A stretch of DNA of 64,000 bases from Vibrio viridaestus. GTDB lineage: Bacteria > Pseudomonadota > Gammaproteobacteria > Enterobacterales > Vibrionaceae. Position 1 is the stretch's first letter; each line of letters begins with the position of its first letter. Shown here piece after piece: positions 1 through 11,116 of this stretch. A program made the position numbers and the translations under genes. The DNA lies in contig NZ_RJVQ01000011.1 in the NCBI RefSeq assembly GCF_003856525.1, positions 62,001 to 126,000 of the forward strand. Direction: 5' to 3'. Below the pieces are notes generated by a model, which saw only the letters and a program-made list of their open reading frames with translations, had not been told where the DNA came from and made no database searches.

Positions 1-367
1 TATCGCCATCTTGAATCGTATACGTTACCCACGCCGAAGACCGTATTGCCTGATTTTCTGTTGCCGTTACGTTATTTGACTGTGAAGTATCAGAACTCAA
101 AGTAAGCGGAATCCTTTTAGAGGAAGAATCAGCCGGCGTTTGCTCTGTATTAGAAGATGAAGGAAGTGGTATGAAAGAAATAATGATGACGAAAGGAACT
201 AATCCCATAAGCACACGCTTGTGCATAACAGGGAAATCGCTCCAGAGAGTCTGCGTTTGCTCAAGAGCGCCAGAACACATCGAACGAAAGTCGATTTCAG
301 ACCACTTCTGCTGAAAAAGTGTCATGTAGTTATCTATATTATTCTGTTTATTACGCCGATGATTCAT
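1..367 (-). CDS. OapA/YtfB-like cell-envelope protein, N-terminal part (cut by window edge)
   Basis: Reading leftwards from an ATG at 367 gives 122 open codons that run off the left edge. The first 50 residues are polar, followed by one hydrophobic segment (about residues 52-69), a Ser/Thr-rich linker, and the sequence WVTYTIQDGD at the very end. That last piece is how the LysM-like OapA domain begins in the OapA/YtfB family, inner-membrane proteins with a periplasmic glycan-binding domain linked to cell division in E. coli. The divergent pairing with fklB matches ytfB-fklB in E. coli. A GGAG lies about 10 bases before the start. The domain itself is outside the window, so the family call rests on architecture, the first residues of the domain and gene order. 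Confidence 0.7.
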   Translation of the reverse strand, partial: MNHRRNKQNNIDNYMTLFQQKWSEIDFRSMCSGALEQTQTLWSDFPVMHKRVLMGLVPFVIIISFIPLPSSSNTEQTPADSSSKRIPLTLSSDTSQSNNVTATENQAIRSSAWVTYTIQDGD

Positions 368-599
368 CGCTGTCCAACTCCTAACTATCTACGATAAGTA
401 TAAGAATTACCGCCTATCGAGTATAGAGTAATTCATCATAGATCAAAAACGTTGACACAAATTTGAAGCTGTTTTGCAAAATGCTTGCACAACGATACAT
501 GTTTAGCATTAAAGGCAGCTAATCTCAATTCACCGTTTAATCATATCTCGTTAACTGTTATCCTAGACCACTTTATACATTGACAAGAGAGACAGACCA

Positions 600-1220
600 A
601 TGTCTGAAGTTAAATTTGAAACAGTAGAACAGAAAGCAAGCTACGGTATCGGCCTACAAATGGGTCAACAACTTGCTGGAAGTGGACTGGAAGGTCTTGA
701 AGTAGCATCAATCGCTGAAGGTATCGCAACTGCACTTAAAGGTGATATGCCAGCAATCGAAGTTGATGAAATCAACAAAGCACTTCAGGAAATTCATACT
801 CGTGCTCAGCAAGTTCGTGAAGAAGCAGCTAAAGCAGCGTCAGCAGAAGGTGATGCATTCCTTAAAGATAACGCTCTTCGTAGCGAAGTGACTGTACTTG
901 ATTCAGGTCTTCAGTATGAAGTAATCAGTGAAGGTACTGGTACTGTACCAACATCTGAAAATACTGTTCGTGTTCATTACCATGGTCAGTTGATCGACGG
1001 TACAGTATTCGATAGCTCAGTAAGTCGTGGCGAACCGGTTGAGTTCCCAGTAACCGGCGTGATTAAAGGTTGGGTTGAAGCTCTTCAACTTATGCCTGTT
1101 GGCTCTAAATGGAAACTGTATATTCCTCAAGATCTAGCTTATGGTGAGCGCGGCGCAGGTGCAGCGATTCCTCCATTCGCAGCACTAGTCTTTGAAGTAG
1201 AGCTTCTGGATATTGTTTAA
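600..1220 (+). CDS. fklB: FKBP-type peptidyl-prolyl cis-trans isomerase FklB
   Basis: This 206-residue protein has the length of E. coli FklB (FKBP22). It catalyses cis-trans isomerisation of Xaa-Pro bonds during protein folding. The N-terminal half (residues about 1-85) is the helical dimerisation domain. The C-terminal half is the FKBP fold, with [17 protein letters not shown], the [14 protein letters not shown] segment and LAYGERGAG before the final strand FEVELLDIV. No signal peptide is visible. It stands alone, divergent from the OapA-like gene, and is followed by a strong terminator. The ATG at 600 follows an AGAGAGA purine tract. Confidence 0.93.
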   Translation: MSEVKFETVEQKASYGIGLQMGQQLAGSGLEGLEVASIAEGIATALKGDMPAIEVDEINKALQEIHTRAQQVREEAAKAASAEGDAFLKDNALRSEVTVLDSGLQYEVISEGTGTVPTSENTVRVHYHGQLIDGTVFDSSVSRGEPVEFPVTGVIKGWVEALQLMPVGSKWKLYIPQDLAYGERGAGAAIPPFAALVFEVELLDIV

Positions 1221-1251
1221 TTCTTTGTGAATTACATGAAAGAATTACGAA

Positions 1252-1277
1252 GCGACGTTGTTAACGTCGCTTTTTTT
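1252..1277 (+). terminator. Intrinsic terminator of fklB
   Basis: A perfect 8-bp stem (GCGACGTT at 1252-1259 with AACGTCGC at 1263-1270) and a 3-base loop are followed directly by seven T residues. Confidence 0.9.
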
Positions 1278-1323
1278 GTGTTTACTGTATGCACAGACGG
1301 AATATCTTCCTTTGGAGCAAACA

Positions 1324-1830
1324 ATGAAAAAAACTCTAGCTACTATAATCATTGCAGCCGCAATTTCATCAACGTCAGCTTATGCTGCTTTTGATCTCAA
1401 TAGCGCAACAAATGCAGCCTCAAAACTTGATACTAACTCGCTATCATCGCTAGCATCTGGCCTCTCAGGTAAAGTGAGCACTCAAAGCAGTTCTCCAATT
1501 GTTAGTGCGTTAACCAGTTCTCTCGATGTCTCTTCAGCTCAAGCCACTGCAGGTGCTGGCTCCATGCTTTCGTATGCAAAAAGTGCCCTATCCAGTGAAC
1601 AGTCTTCTGAGTTAAGTTCATTGGTTCCAGGAATGAGCAGTCTGACCAACTCTCTTTCAGGCTTAAGTAACGCTTCAAGCAGTATGAATGGCGTGAGTAA
1701 CATATTTAACCAACTTGGAATGGATTCCTCTACAGTCACTCAATTTGCTCCAGTCATCCTCAAATATTTAACAGGTCAGGGAGCATCATCTGGTTTAATT
1801 TCTTCATTAACTTCACTATGGCAACAATAA
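1324..1830 (+). CDS. Exported DUF2780 family protein of unknown function
   Basis: The 168-residue protein starts at ATG 1324, chosen because GGAGCAAACA precedes it; reading further upstream would run back into the fklB terminator. A clear signal peptide, MKKTLATIIIAAAISSTSAYA, ends with AYA-A, so the mature protein should be periplasmic or secreted. The mature part is very rich in Ser, Ala, Leu and Gly (repeated SSL, LSG and SLTS motifs), with no cysteine. It ends with a more conserved-looking region around VTQFAPVILKYLTGQGAS, as in DUF2780 proteins common in Vibrionaceae. No catalytic motif is visible and its function is unknown. The DUF assignment is from memory of the family and is moderately sure. 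Confidence 0.75.
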   Translation: MKKTLATIIIAAAISSTSAYAAFDLNSATNAASKLDTNSLSSLASGLSGKVSTQSSSPIVSALTSSLDVSSAQATAGAGSMLSYAKSALSSEQSSELSSLVPGMSSLTNSLSGLSNASSSMNGVSNIFNQLGMDSSTVTQFAPVILKYLTGQGASSGLISSLTSLWQQ

Positions 1831-1844
1831 GTTAATGTTATTTG

Positions 1845-1890
1845 ACTGAGAGCAATTATCTACATTAGAAACCCCTTAGATGCTCTCAGT
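1845..1890 (+). terminator. Long-loop inverted repeat after the DUF2780 gene, possible terminator
   Basis: ACTGAGAGCA (1845-1854) is perfectly complementary to TGCTCTCAGT (1881-1890), separated by 26 bases, and followed only by TTTC. The 10-bp stem is convincing, but the weak T-tract leaves terminator function uncertain; it could be a leader structure for metY. Confidence 0.45.
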
Positions 1891-1946
1891 TTCAACCACC
1901 AACTCATGTCATTCTTAGTTTTTTCTCATCAAGGATTAGAGTGACA

Positions 1947-3218
1947 ATGAGAGACGAGACACTTTCCGTTCATTTCGGTTACGAGACCGATCCTACAACA
2001 AAATCCGTTGTAGTCCCTATCTACCAAACCGTGTCGTATGAGTTTGACAGTGCTCAGCATGGCGCCGATTTGTTTAACCTAGAAGTGCCGGGGAATATTT
2101 ATACACGTCTAATGAACCCAACTAACGATGTGTTGGAAAAACGATTAGCGGCTCTCGAAGGTGGGATTGGCGCATTGGTGACAAGCTCGGGTAGTGCTGC
2201 AATAAACTATTCGATTCAAACACTAGCTGAAGCCGGAGACAACATTGTATCTACCCCACAACTCTACGGTGGTACTTATACTTTATTCGCTCATATGCTT
2301 CCTAAACAGGGAATTAAAGTTAAGTTTGCCAAGGATGATAAGCCAGAAACATTAGCGGCTCTAATCGACGAAAAAACCAAAGCGGTCTACTTTGAATCCA
2401 TAGGTAATCCCGCTGGTAATATCTCCGATATCGGTAGAATAGCAGAACTTGCCCACGCTCAAGGAGTGCCAGTCATAGTCGACAATACAGTCGCGAGTCC
2501 AATTTTATGTAAACCGATAGAACACGGAGCCGACATCGTTGTGCACTCTATTACCAAATATATCGGTGGACATGGTAACTCTTTAGGTGGGGTCATTATC
2601 GATTCAGGCAAATTTCCTTGGACCAAATACAAAGAGCGTTTCCCTGCAATGAATAACCCTGAGCCGTCCTATCATGGTGTCGTCTACACAGATGCGTTTG
2701 GAAAAGCTGCGTTTATCGGTCGTGCTCGCACAGTACCAATGCGGAATACAGGCTCAACACTTTCACCTATGAATGCATTTCTTATCTTACAAGGTGTTGA
2801 AACACTTCCTTTAAGGATGGAAAGGCACTGTCAGAATGCATTAGATATTGCACATTTCTTAGAGGAGCACCCTGCTGTAAGTTGGGTAAGCTATGCAGGT
2901 TTAGAGCATTCTCCGTACCATTCCCTTGCTCTGAAGTACATGCAAGGTAAACCATCCGCTATTTTATCTTTTGGTCTAAAAGGGGGTTACGAAGCTGGTG
3001 TCAAATTTTATGATGCATTGAACATGGTCAAAAGGCTGGTCAATATAGGGGACACTCGAACATTGGCATGCCATCCAGCATCAACAACGCACAGACAACT
3101 GGAGGACACTGAACTTAAACAAGCGGGAGTCCTACCTGAAATGATTCGTCTATCGATAGGTATTGAACATATAGACGATATAATTGCCGATCTGAATCAG
3201 GCTCTAAGTAACAAATAG
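1947..3218 (+). CDS. metY: O-acetylhomoserine sulfhydrylase (aminocarboxypropyltransferase)
   Basis: A PLP-dependent enzyme of the Cys/Met metabolism family that makes homocysteine from O-acetylhomoserine and sulfide. From ATG 1947 it is 423 residues, normal for MetY. A GTG at 1941 is an alternative start closer to the AAGGA at 1931-1935, but MRDETLSVHFGYETD is the usual family start. Visible motifs are YTRLMNPTNDVLEKRLAALE, the segment VIVDNTVASP, and SITKYIGGHGN, whose Lys forms the Schiff base. It is a single gene, and no MetJ box or SAM riboswitch could be recognised in the 116 bases upstream. The longer length and the HGADLFNLEVPGNIY insert separate it from MetB and MetC. Confidence 0.92.
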   Translation: MRDETLSVHFGYETDPTTKSVVVPIYQTVSYEFDSAQHGADLFNLEVPGNIYTRLMNPTNDVLEKRLAALEGGIGALVTSSGSAAINYSIQTLAEAGDNIVSTPQLYGGTYTLFAHMLPKQGIKVKFAKDDKPETLAALIDEKTKAVYFESIGNPAGNISDIGRIAELAHAQGVPVIVDNTVASPILCKPIEHGADIVVHSITKYIGGHGNSLGGVIIDSGKFPWTKYKERFPAMNNPEPSYHGVVYTDAFGKAAFIGRARTVPMRNTGSTLSPMNAFLILQGVETLPLRMERHCQNALDIAHFLEEHPAVSWVSYAGLEHSPYHSLALKYMQGKPSAILSFGLKGGYEAGVKFYDALNMVKRLVNIGDTRTLACHPASTTHRQLEDTELKQAGVLPEMIRLSIGIEHIDDIIADLNQALSNK

Positions 3219-3227
3219 ACAATAAAA

Positions 3228-3251
3228 AAGCCGAGCACTATGGCTCGGCTT
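3228..3251. terminator. Bidirectional terminator between metY and rplQ
   Basis: AAGCCGAGC (3228-3236) pairs perfectly with GCTCGGCTT (3243-3251) around a 6-base loop. There is an A-run on the left and a T-rich stretch on the right, so it can stop both metY and the alpha operon. Confidence 0.88.
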
Positions 3252-3269
3252 CTTTAATCACGAAACTAC

Positions 3270-3662
<393 letters not shown>

Positions 3663-3676
3663 CTAACTAGTATCGA

Positions 3677-4669
3677 TTAATCTTCAGCGATTGATGCAGG
3701 TGGCCAGTTTTCCAGGCGCATACCCAGAGACAAACCACGAGATGCAAGTACATCTTTAATCTCAGTAAGAGATTTCTTGCCAAGGTTAGGCGTTTTAAGT
3801 AGCTCAACCTCAGTACGCTGTACAAGATCACCGATGTAGTGAATCGCTTCTGCTTTCAAACAGTTAGCAGAGCGAACTGTTAGTTCAAGATCGTCTACAG
3901 GACGCAATAGGATCGGATCGAATTCTGGCTTCTCTTCTTTCTCCTCAGGAACTCGTACATCACGAAGATCTACGAATGCATCCAATTGCTCAGCTAGAAT
4001 TGTAGCTGCACGACGGATAGCTTCCTCAGGTTCGATCGTTCCATTTGTTTCCATGTCGATGACAAGCTTGTCTAAGTCGGTACGTTGTTCTACACGTGCC
4101 GCTTCTACAGCATAGGCGATTTTATCGACTGGGCTGTAAGTAGCATCAACAAGTAAACGACCAATTGGACGCTCATCTTCTTCTGTATGGATACGAGCAG
4201 AAGCCGGAACATAACCACGACCACGTTCAACTTTGATACGCATAGCGATCTCAGCGTTGTCATCAGTAAGATGACAAATCACGTGCTCAGGGTTTACGAT
4301 CTCGACATCACCATCATGAGTGATGTCACCTGCAACAACAGGGCCCGAGCCTGATTTGTTTAGTGTAATGAACACTTCATCTTTGCCTTCGGCAACGCGA
4401 ACAGCTAGCCCTTTCAGGTTAAGAAGAATCTCAAGGATATCCTCTTGAACACCTTCTTTGGTGCTGTACTCGTGTAGTACGCCTTCAATCTCTACTTCAG
4501 TGACTGCACAACCAGGCATTGAAGATAGAAGAATTCGGCGAAGTGCATTACCAAGAGTGTGGCCAAAACCACGCTCTAATGGCTCAAGAGTTACTTTTGC
4601 GTGTGTCGTGCTGACTTGTTCGATATCAACAAGACGTGGCTTAAGAAATTCTGTTACAGAACCCTGCAT
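3677..4669 (-). CDS. rpoA: RNA polymerase subunit alpha
   Basis: The alpha subunit starts RNA polymerase assembly and contacts UP-elements and activators. At 330 residues it is about the E. coli length (329). The N-terminal dimerisation domain (about 1-235) contains [17 protein letters not shown], the dimer interface motif. A Glu-rich linker ([12 protein letters not shown]) leads to the C-terminal domain with [13 protein letters not shown], whose Arg corresponds to DNA-binding R265 of E. coli. It sits between rpsD and rplQ as in E. coli. Confidence 0.98.
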   Translation of the reverse strand: MQGSVTEFLKPRLVDIEQVSTTHAKVTLEPLERGFGHTLGNALRRILLSSMPGCAVTEVEIEGVLHEYSTKEGVQEDILEILLNLKGLAVRVAEGKDEVFITLNKSGSGPVVAGDITHDGDVEIVNPEHVICHLTDDNAEIAMRIKVERGRGYVPASARIHTEEDERPIGRLLVDATYSPVDKIAYAVEAARVEQRTDLDKLVIDMETNGTIEPEEAIRRAATILAEQLDAFVDLRDVRVPEEKEEKPEFDPILLRPVDDLELTVRSANCLKAEAIHYIGDLVQRTEVELLKTPNLGKKSLTEIKDVLASRGLSLGMRLENWPPASIAED

Positions 4670-4693
4670 TGTGTCCTCTCTTTAATTTAAACC

Positions 4694-5332
<639 letters not shown>

Positions 5333-5341
5333 CTAGAAACG

Positions 5342-5749
<408 letters not shown>

Positions 5750-6106
5750 TTATTTTTTGATCGGCTTACGCGGACCCTTACGGGTGCGAGCGTTGGTTTT
5801 AGTACGCTGTCCACGTAGTGGTAGACTGCGACGATGACGAAGACCACGGTAACAGCCAAGGTCCATAAGACGCTTGATGTTCATGGAAACTTCACGACGT
5901 AGATCACCCTCTACAGTGTACTTAGCTACACCATCACGCAGTTGATTGATCTGATCTTCAGTTAGTTCACTGATCTTAACATTTTCAGCAATACCCACTT
6001 CAGCTAGGATAGCCTGAGAGCGAGTTTTACCGATGCCGTAAATCGATGTTAAAGCGATTACAGCATGCTTTTGATCAGGAATGTTAATGCCTGCTATACG
6101 GGCCAC
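5750..6106 (-). CDS. rpsM: 30S ribosomal protein S13, first gene of the alpha operon (GTG start)
   Basis: 118 residues, as in E. coli. S13 sits in the head of the small subunit and forms the intersubunit bridge with L5. It starts [24 protein letters not shown] and ends with the basic tail [17 protein letters not shown] that reaches the P site. The start codon is GTG, as in E. coli rpsM, with AGGAG eight bases upstream. That start is part of the S4-controlled leader structure, so the weak initiation codon is likely functional. Confidence 0.97.
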   Translation of the reverse strand: MARIAGINIPDQKHAVIALTSIYGIGKTRSQAILAEVGIAENVKISELTEDQINQLRDGVAKYTVEGDLRREVSMNIKRLMDLGCYRGLRHRRSLPLRGQRTKTNARTRKGPRKPIKK

Positions 6107-6226
6107 TATTCACTCCTAGTACTCTAATAAGAAATTTATCCGCAACAAAGCCCGCTGAGGATACGTTGCGGAAGACTACTTCTTTTGCACGCAAAAGGTA
6201 GGCCGAGGAATATACTCGACCGACCT
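6104..6226 (-). promoter_or_regulatory. Alpha operon leader (S4-binding pseudoknot type) before rpsM
   Basis: Read on the minus strand, the leader contains CCGCAAC and GTTGCGG (7-bp stem, 6165-6171 with 6140-6146) enclosing GTATCCTCAGCGGGCTTT. This is followed by AGTACTAGGAGTGAATAGTGGCCCG around the start codon. E. coli's S4-responsive leader has the same GTATCCT...CGGGCTTT element in its loop and the same AGGAGTG..TAGTGGCCCG. Upstream lies a 12-bp hairpin with one mismatch (6215-6226 with 6196-6207) followed by TTTTGCG. It could act as the end of the spc operon, and it overlaps a second hairpin (CTTTTGC/GCAAAAG, 6182-6197), so alternative folding is possible. Repression by S4 is inferred from homology. 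Confidence 0.75.
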
Positions 6227-6254
6227 TTATTTTTCAAGTAAAAATTTCTGCTAA

Positions 6255-6368
6255 TTAGCCTTGGCGCTGTTTATGCTTTGGCTCACTGCAAATTACGCGA
6301 ACAACACCGTTGCGCTTGATAATTTTACAGTTACGGCAGATTTTTTTAACGGAAGCACGAACTTTCAT
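6255..6368 (-). CDS. rpmJ: 50S ribosomal protein L36, zinc-binding form
   Basis: This very short gene (37 residues) lies 41 bases after secY. It is [20 protein letters not shown] and onward, ending PKHKQRQG. Cys11, Cys14, Cys27 and His32 form the zinc ribbon of the C-plus type of L36. It is the last gene of the spc operon, as in E. coli. The ATG at 6368 follows a GGAG-like tract (CGGAGTTTAGCA). Confidence 0.95.
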   Translation of the reverse strand: MKVRASVKKICRNCKIIKRNGVVRVICSEPKHKQRQG

Positions 6369-6409
6369 TGCTAAACTCCGTAAATAGAATCTTAGCTGCT
6401 GAGTCGTTA

Positions 6410-7747
6410 TTAACGACCATAGCCTTTCAGATTCGCTTTTTTCAACACAGAATCATACTGATTTGACATCAGATGAGTCTGTACCTGTGCCATAAAGTCC
6501 ATGATCACAACAACTACAATCAGTAGTGATGTTCCACCAAAATAGAACCTAACGTTCCATGCGGACATCATGAACTGTGGAATCAGACAGATAAAAGTAA
6601 TATACAACGCACCCGCTAGAGTTAAACGTGTCATCACTTTATCAATGTATCTCGCTGTCTGCTCACCTGGGCGGATACCGGGTACGAACGCACCAGACTT
6701 CTTCAGATTATCTGCTGTTTCACGAGGGTTAAATACCAACGCAGTATAGAAGAAACAGAAGAAAATAATCGCTACTGCATAAAGAATCATATAAAGCGGT
6801 TGACCAGGACTTAGAGCTAAAGAGATCTGAGTTAGCCAACTGAAGGCAGAACCTTCACCACCTACGTTACCAAACCACTGTGCCAGTGTGCCTGGGAACA
6901 AAATAATACTTGATGCAAAAATTGCTGGAATAACACCGGCCATATTAATTTTCAATGGCAAGTGAGTACTCTGAGCTGCAAACACTTTACGACCTTGTTG
7001 ACGTTTCGCATAGTTAACGACGATTCGGCGTTGACCACGTTCCATGAAAACTACGAAGTAAATTACAGCTAAAGAGATAACAGCAATTAATAGTAGCAGA
7101 AGTACATGCAATTCACCTTGACGCGCTTGCTCGATAGTTTGTCCGATTGCCTTAGGCAATCCTGCAACAATACCAGTAAAAATCAGTAACGAAATACCGT
7201 TACCGATACCGCGTTCTGTGATTTGTTCACCTAACCACATCAAAAACATGGTGCCGGTTACTAAACTCACGGTAGCAATGATTGTAAACATGGTTTGATC
7301 GATAACGACCAGATTAGAGACCATGTTTGGTAAACCAGTTGCAATACCTAACGCTTGGAATATTGCAAGCACAAGCGTGCCATAACGCGTATATTGGCTA
7401 ATCTTACGACGCCCTGCTTCGCCCTCTTTTTTGAGCTCAGCTAACGCTGGATGAACTACCGTTAGCAATTGGACAACAATAGAAGCCGAAATATACGGCA
7501 TGATGCCCAATGCTAATATAGATGCACGCGAAAGAGCACCACCGGAGAACATGTTAAACATTTCTACGATGGTCCCTTTTTGCTGTTCGAACAATTCGGC
7601 AAGTACAGCCGCGTCAATACCAGGAATCGGCACAAAAGAGCCCGCTCGGAATACTAAAAGTGCACCAATTACGAATAATAAGCGCGACTTTAGTTCACTT
7701 GAGCCGCTCTGAGCACTACGAAAATCTTGTCCTGGTTTCTTAGCCAT
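6410..7747 (-). CDS. secY: Protein translocase subunit SecY
   Basis: SecY is the channel-forming subunit of the SecYEG translocon in the inner membrane. At 445 residues it is close to E. coli SecY (443), with ten predicted membrane segments. Recognisable parts are the N-terminal [18 protein letters not shown], the plug/TM2 region [26 protein letters not shown], the cytoplasmic loop with [20 protein letters not shown], and the C5 loop [11 protein letters not shown]. It lies in the spc operon between rplO and rpmJ, as usual. Confidence 0.98.
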   Translation of the reverse strand: MAKKPGQDFRSAQSGSSELKSRLLFVIGALLVFRAGSFVPIPGIDAAVLAELFEQQKGTIVEMFNMFSGGALSRASILALGIMPYISASIVVQLLTVVHPALAELKKEGEAGRRKISQYTRYGTLVLAIFQALGIATGLPNMVSNLVVIDQTMFTIIATVSLVTGTMFLMWLGEQITERGIGNGISLLIFTGIVAGLPKAIGQTIEQARQGELHVLLLLLIAVISLAVIYFVVFMERGQRRIVVNYAKRQQGRKVFAAQSTHLPLKINMAGVIPAIFASSIILFPGTLAQWFGNVGGEGSAFSWLTQISLALSPGQPLYMILYAVAIIFFCFFYTALVFNPRETADNLKKSGAFVPGIRPGEQTARYIDKVMTRLTLAGALYITFICLIPQFMMSAWNVRFYFGGTSLLIVVVVIMDFMAQVQTHLMSNQYDSVLKKANLKGYGR

Positions 7748-7767
7748 CTGTACCTCGTTCCTCGAGA

Positions 7768-8202
7768 TTATTCCTCGATTTTACCGCCTGCAGCTTCGAT
7801 TGCAGCTTTAGCGCCTTTAGTCACGCGAAGACCTTTAACAGTCACAGCTTTAGCGATTTCACCAGAAAGAACGATTTTAGCGTTCTCAATGTTCTTAGTG
7901 ATAACGTTAGCAGCTTTAAGGCTGTTTAGATCAACAACATCACCTGTTACTTTAGCTAGTTCGCTTAGACGAACTTCAGCAGAAACAAAGCTCTTACGAG
8001 ATTTGAAACCGAACTTAGGTAGACGTTGTTTTAGAGGCATTTGACCGCCTTCAAAACCTGGACGAACTTTACCGCCAGAACGTGACTTTTGACCTTTGTG
8101 ACCGCGGCCACCTGTTTTGCCAAGGCCAGAACCGATACCACGACCTAAACGCTTCTTAGAAGGCTTAGAACCCGCAGCCGGTGATAGAGTATTCAAACGC
8201 AT
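7768..8202 (-). CDS. rplO: 50S ribosomal protein L15
   Basis: 144 residues, as in E. coli. The Gly/Arg/Lys-rich N-terminal extension ([20 protein letters not shown], then KSRSGG) threads into 23S rRNA. The C-terminal globular domain contains [14 protein letters not shown]. It lies 20 bases before secY and 5 after rpmD. Confidence 0.97.
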   Translation of the reverse strand: MRLNTLSPAAGSKPSKKRLGRGIGSGLGKTGGRGHKGQKSRSGGKVRPGFEGGQMPLKQRLPKFGFKSRKSFVSAEVRLSELAKVTGDVVDLNSLKAANVITKNIENAKIVLSGEIAKAVTVKGLRVTKGAKAAIEAAGGKIEE

Positions 8203-8207
8203 TCTGA

Positions 8208-8384
8208 TTACTCCTCAACTTTAACCATGTAGATAACTTTGTTGATCATGCCGCGTACACACGGAGTATCTTCAAGTTCTACAGTATGGTTGATTTTACG
8301 AAGGCCTAGTCCACGCAAAGTAGCTTTATGCTTTGGTAGGCGACCAATTGAGCTTTTAGTTTGAGTTACTTTAATAGTTGCCAT
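8208..8384 (-). CDS. rpmD: 50S ribosomal protein L30
   Basis: 58 residues from ATG 8384 ([19 protein letters not shown]). A longer in-frame start at 8411 would overlap rpsE and adds nine atypical residues, so it is rejected. It has the single L30 fold with the family motif [15 protein letters not shown]. It is spaced 7 bases from rpsE and 5 from rplO, suggesting tight coupling. Confidence 0.96.
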   Translation of the reverse strand: MATIKVTQTKSSIGRLPKHKATLRGLGLRKINHTVELEDTPCVRGMINKVIYMVKVEE

Positions 8385-8391
8385 AGTGTTC

Positions 8392-8892
8392 TTACTCCGA
8401 AATAGATTCAACAGTCAGACCACGTTTAGCAGCAACCATTTCTGGTGACTTCACACTACCTAGAGCATCGATCGTTGCACGAACGATGTTGATAGGGTTC
8501 GTAGAACCGTATGCTTTAGACAGTACGTTGTGTACACCTGCAACTTCAAGTACTGCACGCATCGCACCACCTGCGATAACACCTGTACCTTCTGATGCTG
8601 GCTGCATGTAAACTTTAGAGCCCGAATGGCGACCTTTCACCGCGTGGTGTAGAGTGCCTTCGTTAAGCGCGATAGTAGTCATGTTACGACGCGCTTTTTC
8701 CATTGCTTTTTGAATCGCTGCAGGTACTTCACGAGCTTTGCCGTAACCGAAACCTACACGACCATTACCGTCACCAACTACTGTTAGTGCAGTGAAGCTC
8801 ATGATTCGACCACCTTTAACCGTCTTAGATACACGGTTAACAGCAATCAGCTTTTCTTGCAAATCATTAGCTTGTTGTTGTTCTTTAGCCAT
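8392..8892 (-). CDS. rpsE: 30S ribosomal protein S5
   Basis: 166 residues (E. coli 167). It has the S5 N-terminal double-stranded-RNA-binding domain with [25 protein letters not shown], then the C-terminal domain with [24 protein letters not shown]5 lies near the decoding site and mRNA entry; it affects translational accuracy and spectinomycin response in other species. The spectinomycin-loop region looks wild type by eye. Confidence 0.97.
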   Translation of the reverse strand: MAKEQQQANDLQEKLIAVNRVSKTVKGGRIMSFTALTVVGDGNGRVGFGYGKAREVPAAIQKAMEKARRNMTTIALNEGTLHHAVKGRHSGSKVYMQPASEGTGVIAGGAMRAVLEVAGVHNVLSKAYGSTNPINIVRATIDALGSVKSPEMVAAKRGLTVESISE

Positions 8893-8906
8893 CTTCCAAC
8901 CCTACC

Positions 8907-9260
8907 TTAGAATTTCAGACCAGCTTCGCGAGCAGAATCTGCTAGCGCCGCTACTCGACCGTGGTATTGGAAACCAGAACGATCAAATGCAACTTCAGAT
9001 ACGCCTTTTTCAAGAGCGCGCTCAGCAATAGCTTGACCTACTGCTTTAGCTGCATCAACGTTACCAGTATTCTTAACTTGCTCACGGATCGCTTTTTCTA
9101 CAGTAGAAGCTGCTGCGATAACCTCAGAGCCGTTAGCTGCAATCACTTGTGCGTACACGTGACGAGGAGTACGGTGCACGACTAGGCGAGTTGCACCCAG
9201 TTCTGCAATCTTACGACGTGCGCGTGTAGCACGACGGATGCGAGATGCTTTCTTATCCAT
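8907..9260 (-). CDS. rplR: 50S ribosomal protein L18
   Basis: 117 residues, as in E. coli. A basic N-terminus ([18 protein letters not shown]) is followed by [17 protein letters not shown] and the C-terminal [21 protein letters not shown]18 carries 5S rRNA into the central protuberance with L5 and L25. It lies 9 bases after rplF. Confidence 0.97.
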   Translation of the reverse strand: MDKKASRIRRATRARRKIAELGATRLVVHRTPRHVYAQVIAANGSEVIAAASTVEKAIREQVKNTGNVDAAKAVGQAIAERALEKGVSEVAFDRSGFQYHGRVAALADSAREAGLKF

Positions 9261-9269
9261 AGCGTTACC

Positions 9270-9803
9270 TTACTTCTTCTTAGCTTCTTTAATACGCACA
9301 TATTCATCTGCGTAACGTACACCTTTACCTTTATAAGGCTCAGGTTGACGGTAAGAACGAATATCCGCAGCAACTTGACCAACCAACTCTTTAGAACAAC
9401 CTGAAATTACGATTTCAGTTTGAGTTGGACACTCAGCTTTGATGCCTGCTGGTAATTCATGCTCAACAGGATGTGAGAAACCTAAAGTTAGAGCTACAGC
9501 GTTGCCTTTGATAGCAGCACGGTAACCAACACCTTTAAGCTCAAGCTTTTTAGAAAAGCCTTCTGCAACACCTTTAACCATGTTGTTAACTAGAGCGCGA
9601 GCAGTACCTGCTTGTGCCCAAGCGTTAACAACGCCTTCGCGAGGACCAAATGTAAATTTGTTGTCTTCTTGAGCGATTACTACAGCGTCGTTAAATACGC
9701 GAGTAAGTTCACCCTTAGGACCTTTTACAGTGATCTCTTGGCCGTTTAATTTCACCTCTACGCCAGCTGGAATAGCGACAGGTGCTTTAGCAACACGAGA
9801 CAT
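9270..9803 (-). CDS. rplF: 50S ribosomal protein L6
   Basis: 177 residues, as in E. coli. Two tandem L6 domains are visible: [19 protein letters not shown] at the start, and the second with the signature [20 protein letters not shown] at the C-terminus. It binds 23S rRNA domain VI near the factor-binding site. Part of the spc operon, 14 bases after rpsH. Confidence 0.97.
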   Translation of the reverse strand: MSRVAKAPVAIPAGVEVKLNGQEITVKGPKGELTRVFNDAVVIAQEDNKFTFGPREGVVNAWAQAGTARALVNNMVKGVAEGFSKKLELKGVGYRAAIKGNAVALTLGFSHPVEHELPAGIKAECPTQTEIVISGCSKELVGQVAADIRSYRQPEPYKGKGVRYADEYVRIKEAKKK

Positions 9804-9817
9804 ATCTACTCCTTATA

Positions 9818-10210
9818 TTAAGCTACGTAGCAAAGGATTTCACCACCAAGACCCGCTTTGCGAGCTGCACGGTCTGACATAAGACCCTTGGAAGTAGAAA
9901 CAACAGCAACACCGAGACCACCCATCACTGATGGAAGCTCGTCTTTTTTCTTATAAACGCGCAGACCAGGACGTGAAACACGTTGGATTTGCTCGATTAC
10001 TGGTTTTGCTTGGAAATACTTTAAAGTAACTTCAAGCTCAACTTTTGATTCGCCTTCAACAGCGAAATCTTCGATATAACCTTCAGCTTTTAGAAGTGCA
10101 GCAATTGCAACTTTTAGCTTTGAAGAAGGCATTTTAACAGCAACTTTGTTTGCTGCCTGACCGTTACGAATACGGGTCAGCATATCCGAAATCGGATCTT
10201 GCATGCTCAT
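9818..10210 (-). CDS. rpsH: 30S ribosomal protein S8 (spc operon regulator)
   Basis: 130 residues, as in E. coli. It starts [20 protein letters not shown] and carries the C-terminal 16S-binding motif [24 protein letters not shown] (within which STSKG is the most conserved part). In E. coli S8 represses the spc mRNA near rplE. I did not model a matching operator here. It follows rpsN by 29 bases. Confidence 0.97.
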   Translation of the reverse strand: MSMQDPISDMLTRIRNGQAANKVAVKMPSSKLKVAIAALLKAEGYIEDFAVEGESKVELEVTLKYFQAKPVIEQIQRVSRPGLRVYKKKDELPSVMGGLGVAVVSTSKGLMSDRAARKAGLGGEILCYVA

Positions 10211-10239
10211 AAACTTTACTCCAAATGATTAAGTGGCAA

Positions 10240-10545
10240 TTACCAGCTAGCCTTACGAAGTCCAGGAATCTCGCCTTTCATGCAAGCTTCACGAACTTTA
10301 ATACGGCTTAGACCGAACTTACGTAGGTAACCGTGTGGACGACCAGTCTGGTTACAACGGTTGCGCTGACGCGATGCACTTGAATCACGTGGAAGTGCTT
10401 GTAGTTTTAGCACTGCATCCCAACGTTCTTCTTCAGATGCGTTTACATCGTTAATTGTTGCTTTTAGCGCTGCACGCTTTTCTGCGTACTGAGCTTGTAG
10501 CTTTGCACGTTTTGCTTCACGTGCTTTCATTGATACTTTAGCCAT
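10240..10545 (-). CDS. rpsN: 30S ribosomal protein S14, zinc-free form
   Basis: 101 residues, as in E. coli. It contains [20 protein letters not shown] and ends [11 protein letters not shown]. There is no CxxC pair, so this is the C-minus (zinc-independent) long form, in contrast to the zinc-type L36 encoded downstream. It is located in the head of the small subunit. Confidence 0.97.
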   Translation of the reverse strand: MAKVSMKAREAKRAKLQAQYAEKRAALKATINDVNASEEERWDAVLKLQALPRDSSASRQRNRCNQTGRPHGYLRKFGLSRIKVREACMKGEIPGLRKASW

Positions 10546-10562
10546 AACAGTAACCCTTCACC

Positions 10563-11102
10563 TTACTTGCGGAATGGGAAGTTAAAGGCAGCCAGCAGAG
10601 CACGGCCTTCCTCATCGGATTTCGCAGTAGTCGTGATAGTGATATCAAGACCGCGAACACGATCGACTTTATCGTAGTCGATTTCCGGGAAGATGATTTG
10701 CTCGCGAACGCCCATGCTGTAGTTACCGCGACCGTCAAAAGACTTAGCGCTAACACCACGGAAGTCACGTACACGTGGAAGTGCAATAGAGATTAAACGC
10801 TCTAAGAAATCCCACATACGTTCGCCACGCAAGGTTACTTTACAACCAATTGGGTAGCCTTCACGAATTTTGAAACCTGCAACAGATTTGCGCGCTTTAG
10901 TGATAAGTGGCTTCTGACCAGAGATCGTTGCCATATCAGATGCTGCATTTTCTAGCAGTTTCTTATCGTTGATTGCTTCACCAACGCCCATGTTTAGGGT
11001 GATTTTATCAATCCTAGGGACTTGCATGACGCTTGTGTAACCGAATTGTTTGGTCAATTCAGTGACTACAGACGACTTGTAGTAATCATGCAGTTTCGCC
11101 AT
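10563..11102 (-). CDS. rplE: 50S ribosomal protein L5
   Basis: 179 residues, as in E. coli. It starts [20 protein letters not shown] and contains the L5 signature around [17 protein letters not shown]5 binds 5S rRNA and contacts S13 across the subunit interface. Its start is the region where S8 acts in the E. coli spc mRNA; only 14 bases separate it from rplX. Confidence 0.97.
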   Translation of the reverse strand: MAKLHDYYKSSVVTELTKQFGYTSVMQVPRIDKITLNMGVGEAINDKKLLENAASDMATISGQKPLITKARKSVAGFKIREGYPIGCKVTLRGERMWDFLERLISIALPRVRDFRGVSAKSFDGRGNYSMGVREQIIFPEIDYDKVDRVRGLDITITTTAKSDEEGRALLAAFNFPFRK

Positions 11103-11116
11103 AGTAGAACTCCAAA

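Noticed and set aside
404-434. GAATTAC...GTAATTC inverted repeat between the OapA-like gene and fklB
   Set aside because: Only seven bases per arm with a 17-base spacer in AT-rich sequence; could be chance.
1831-1946. MetJ box or SAM riboswitch before metY
   Set aside because: No AGACGTCT-like tandem boxes and no conserved SAM-riboswitch core could be found by eye.
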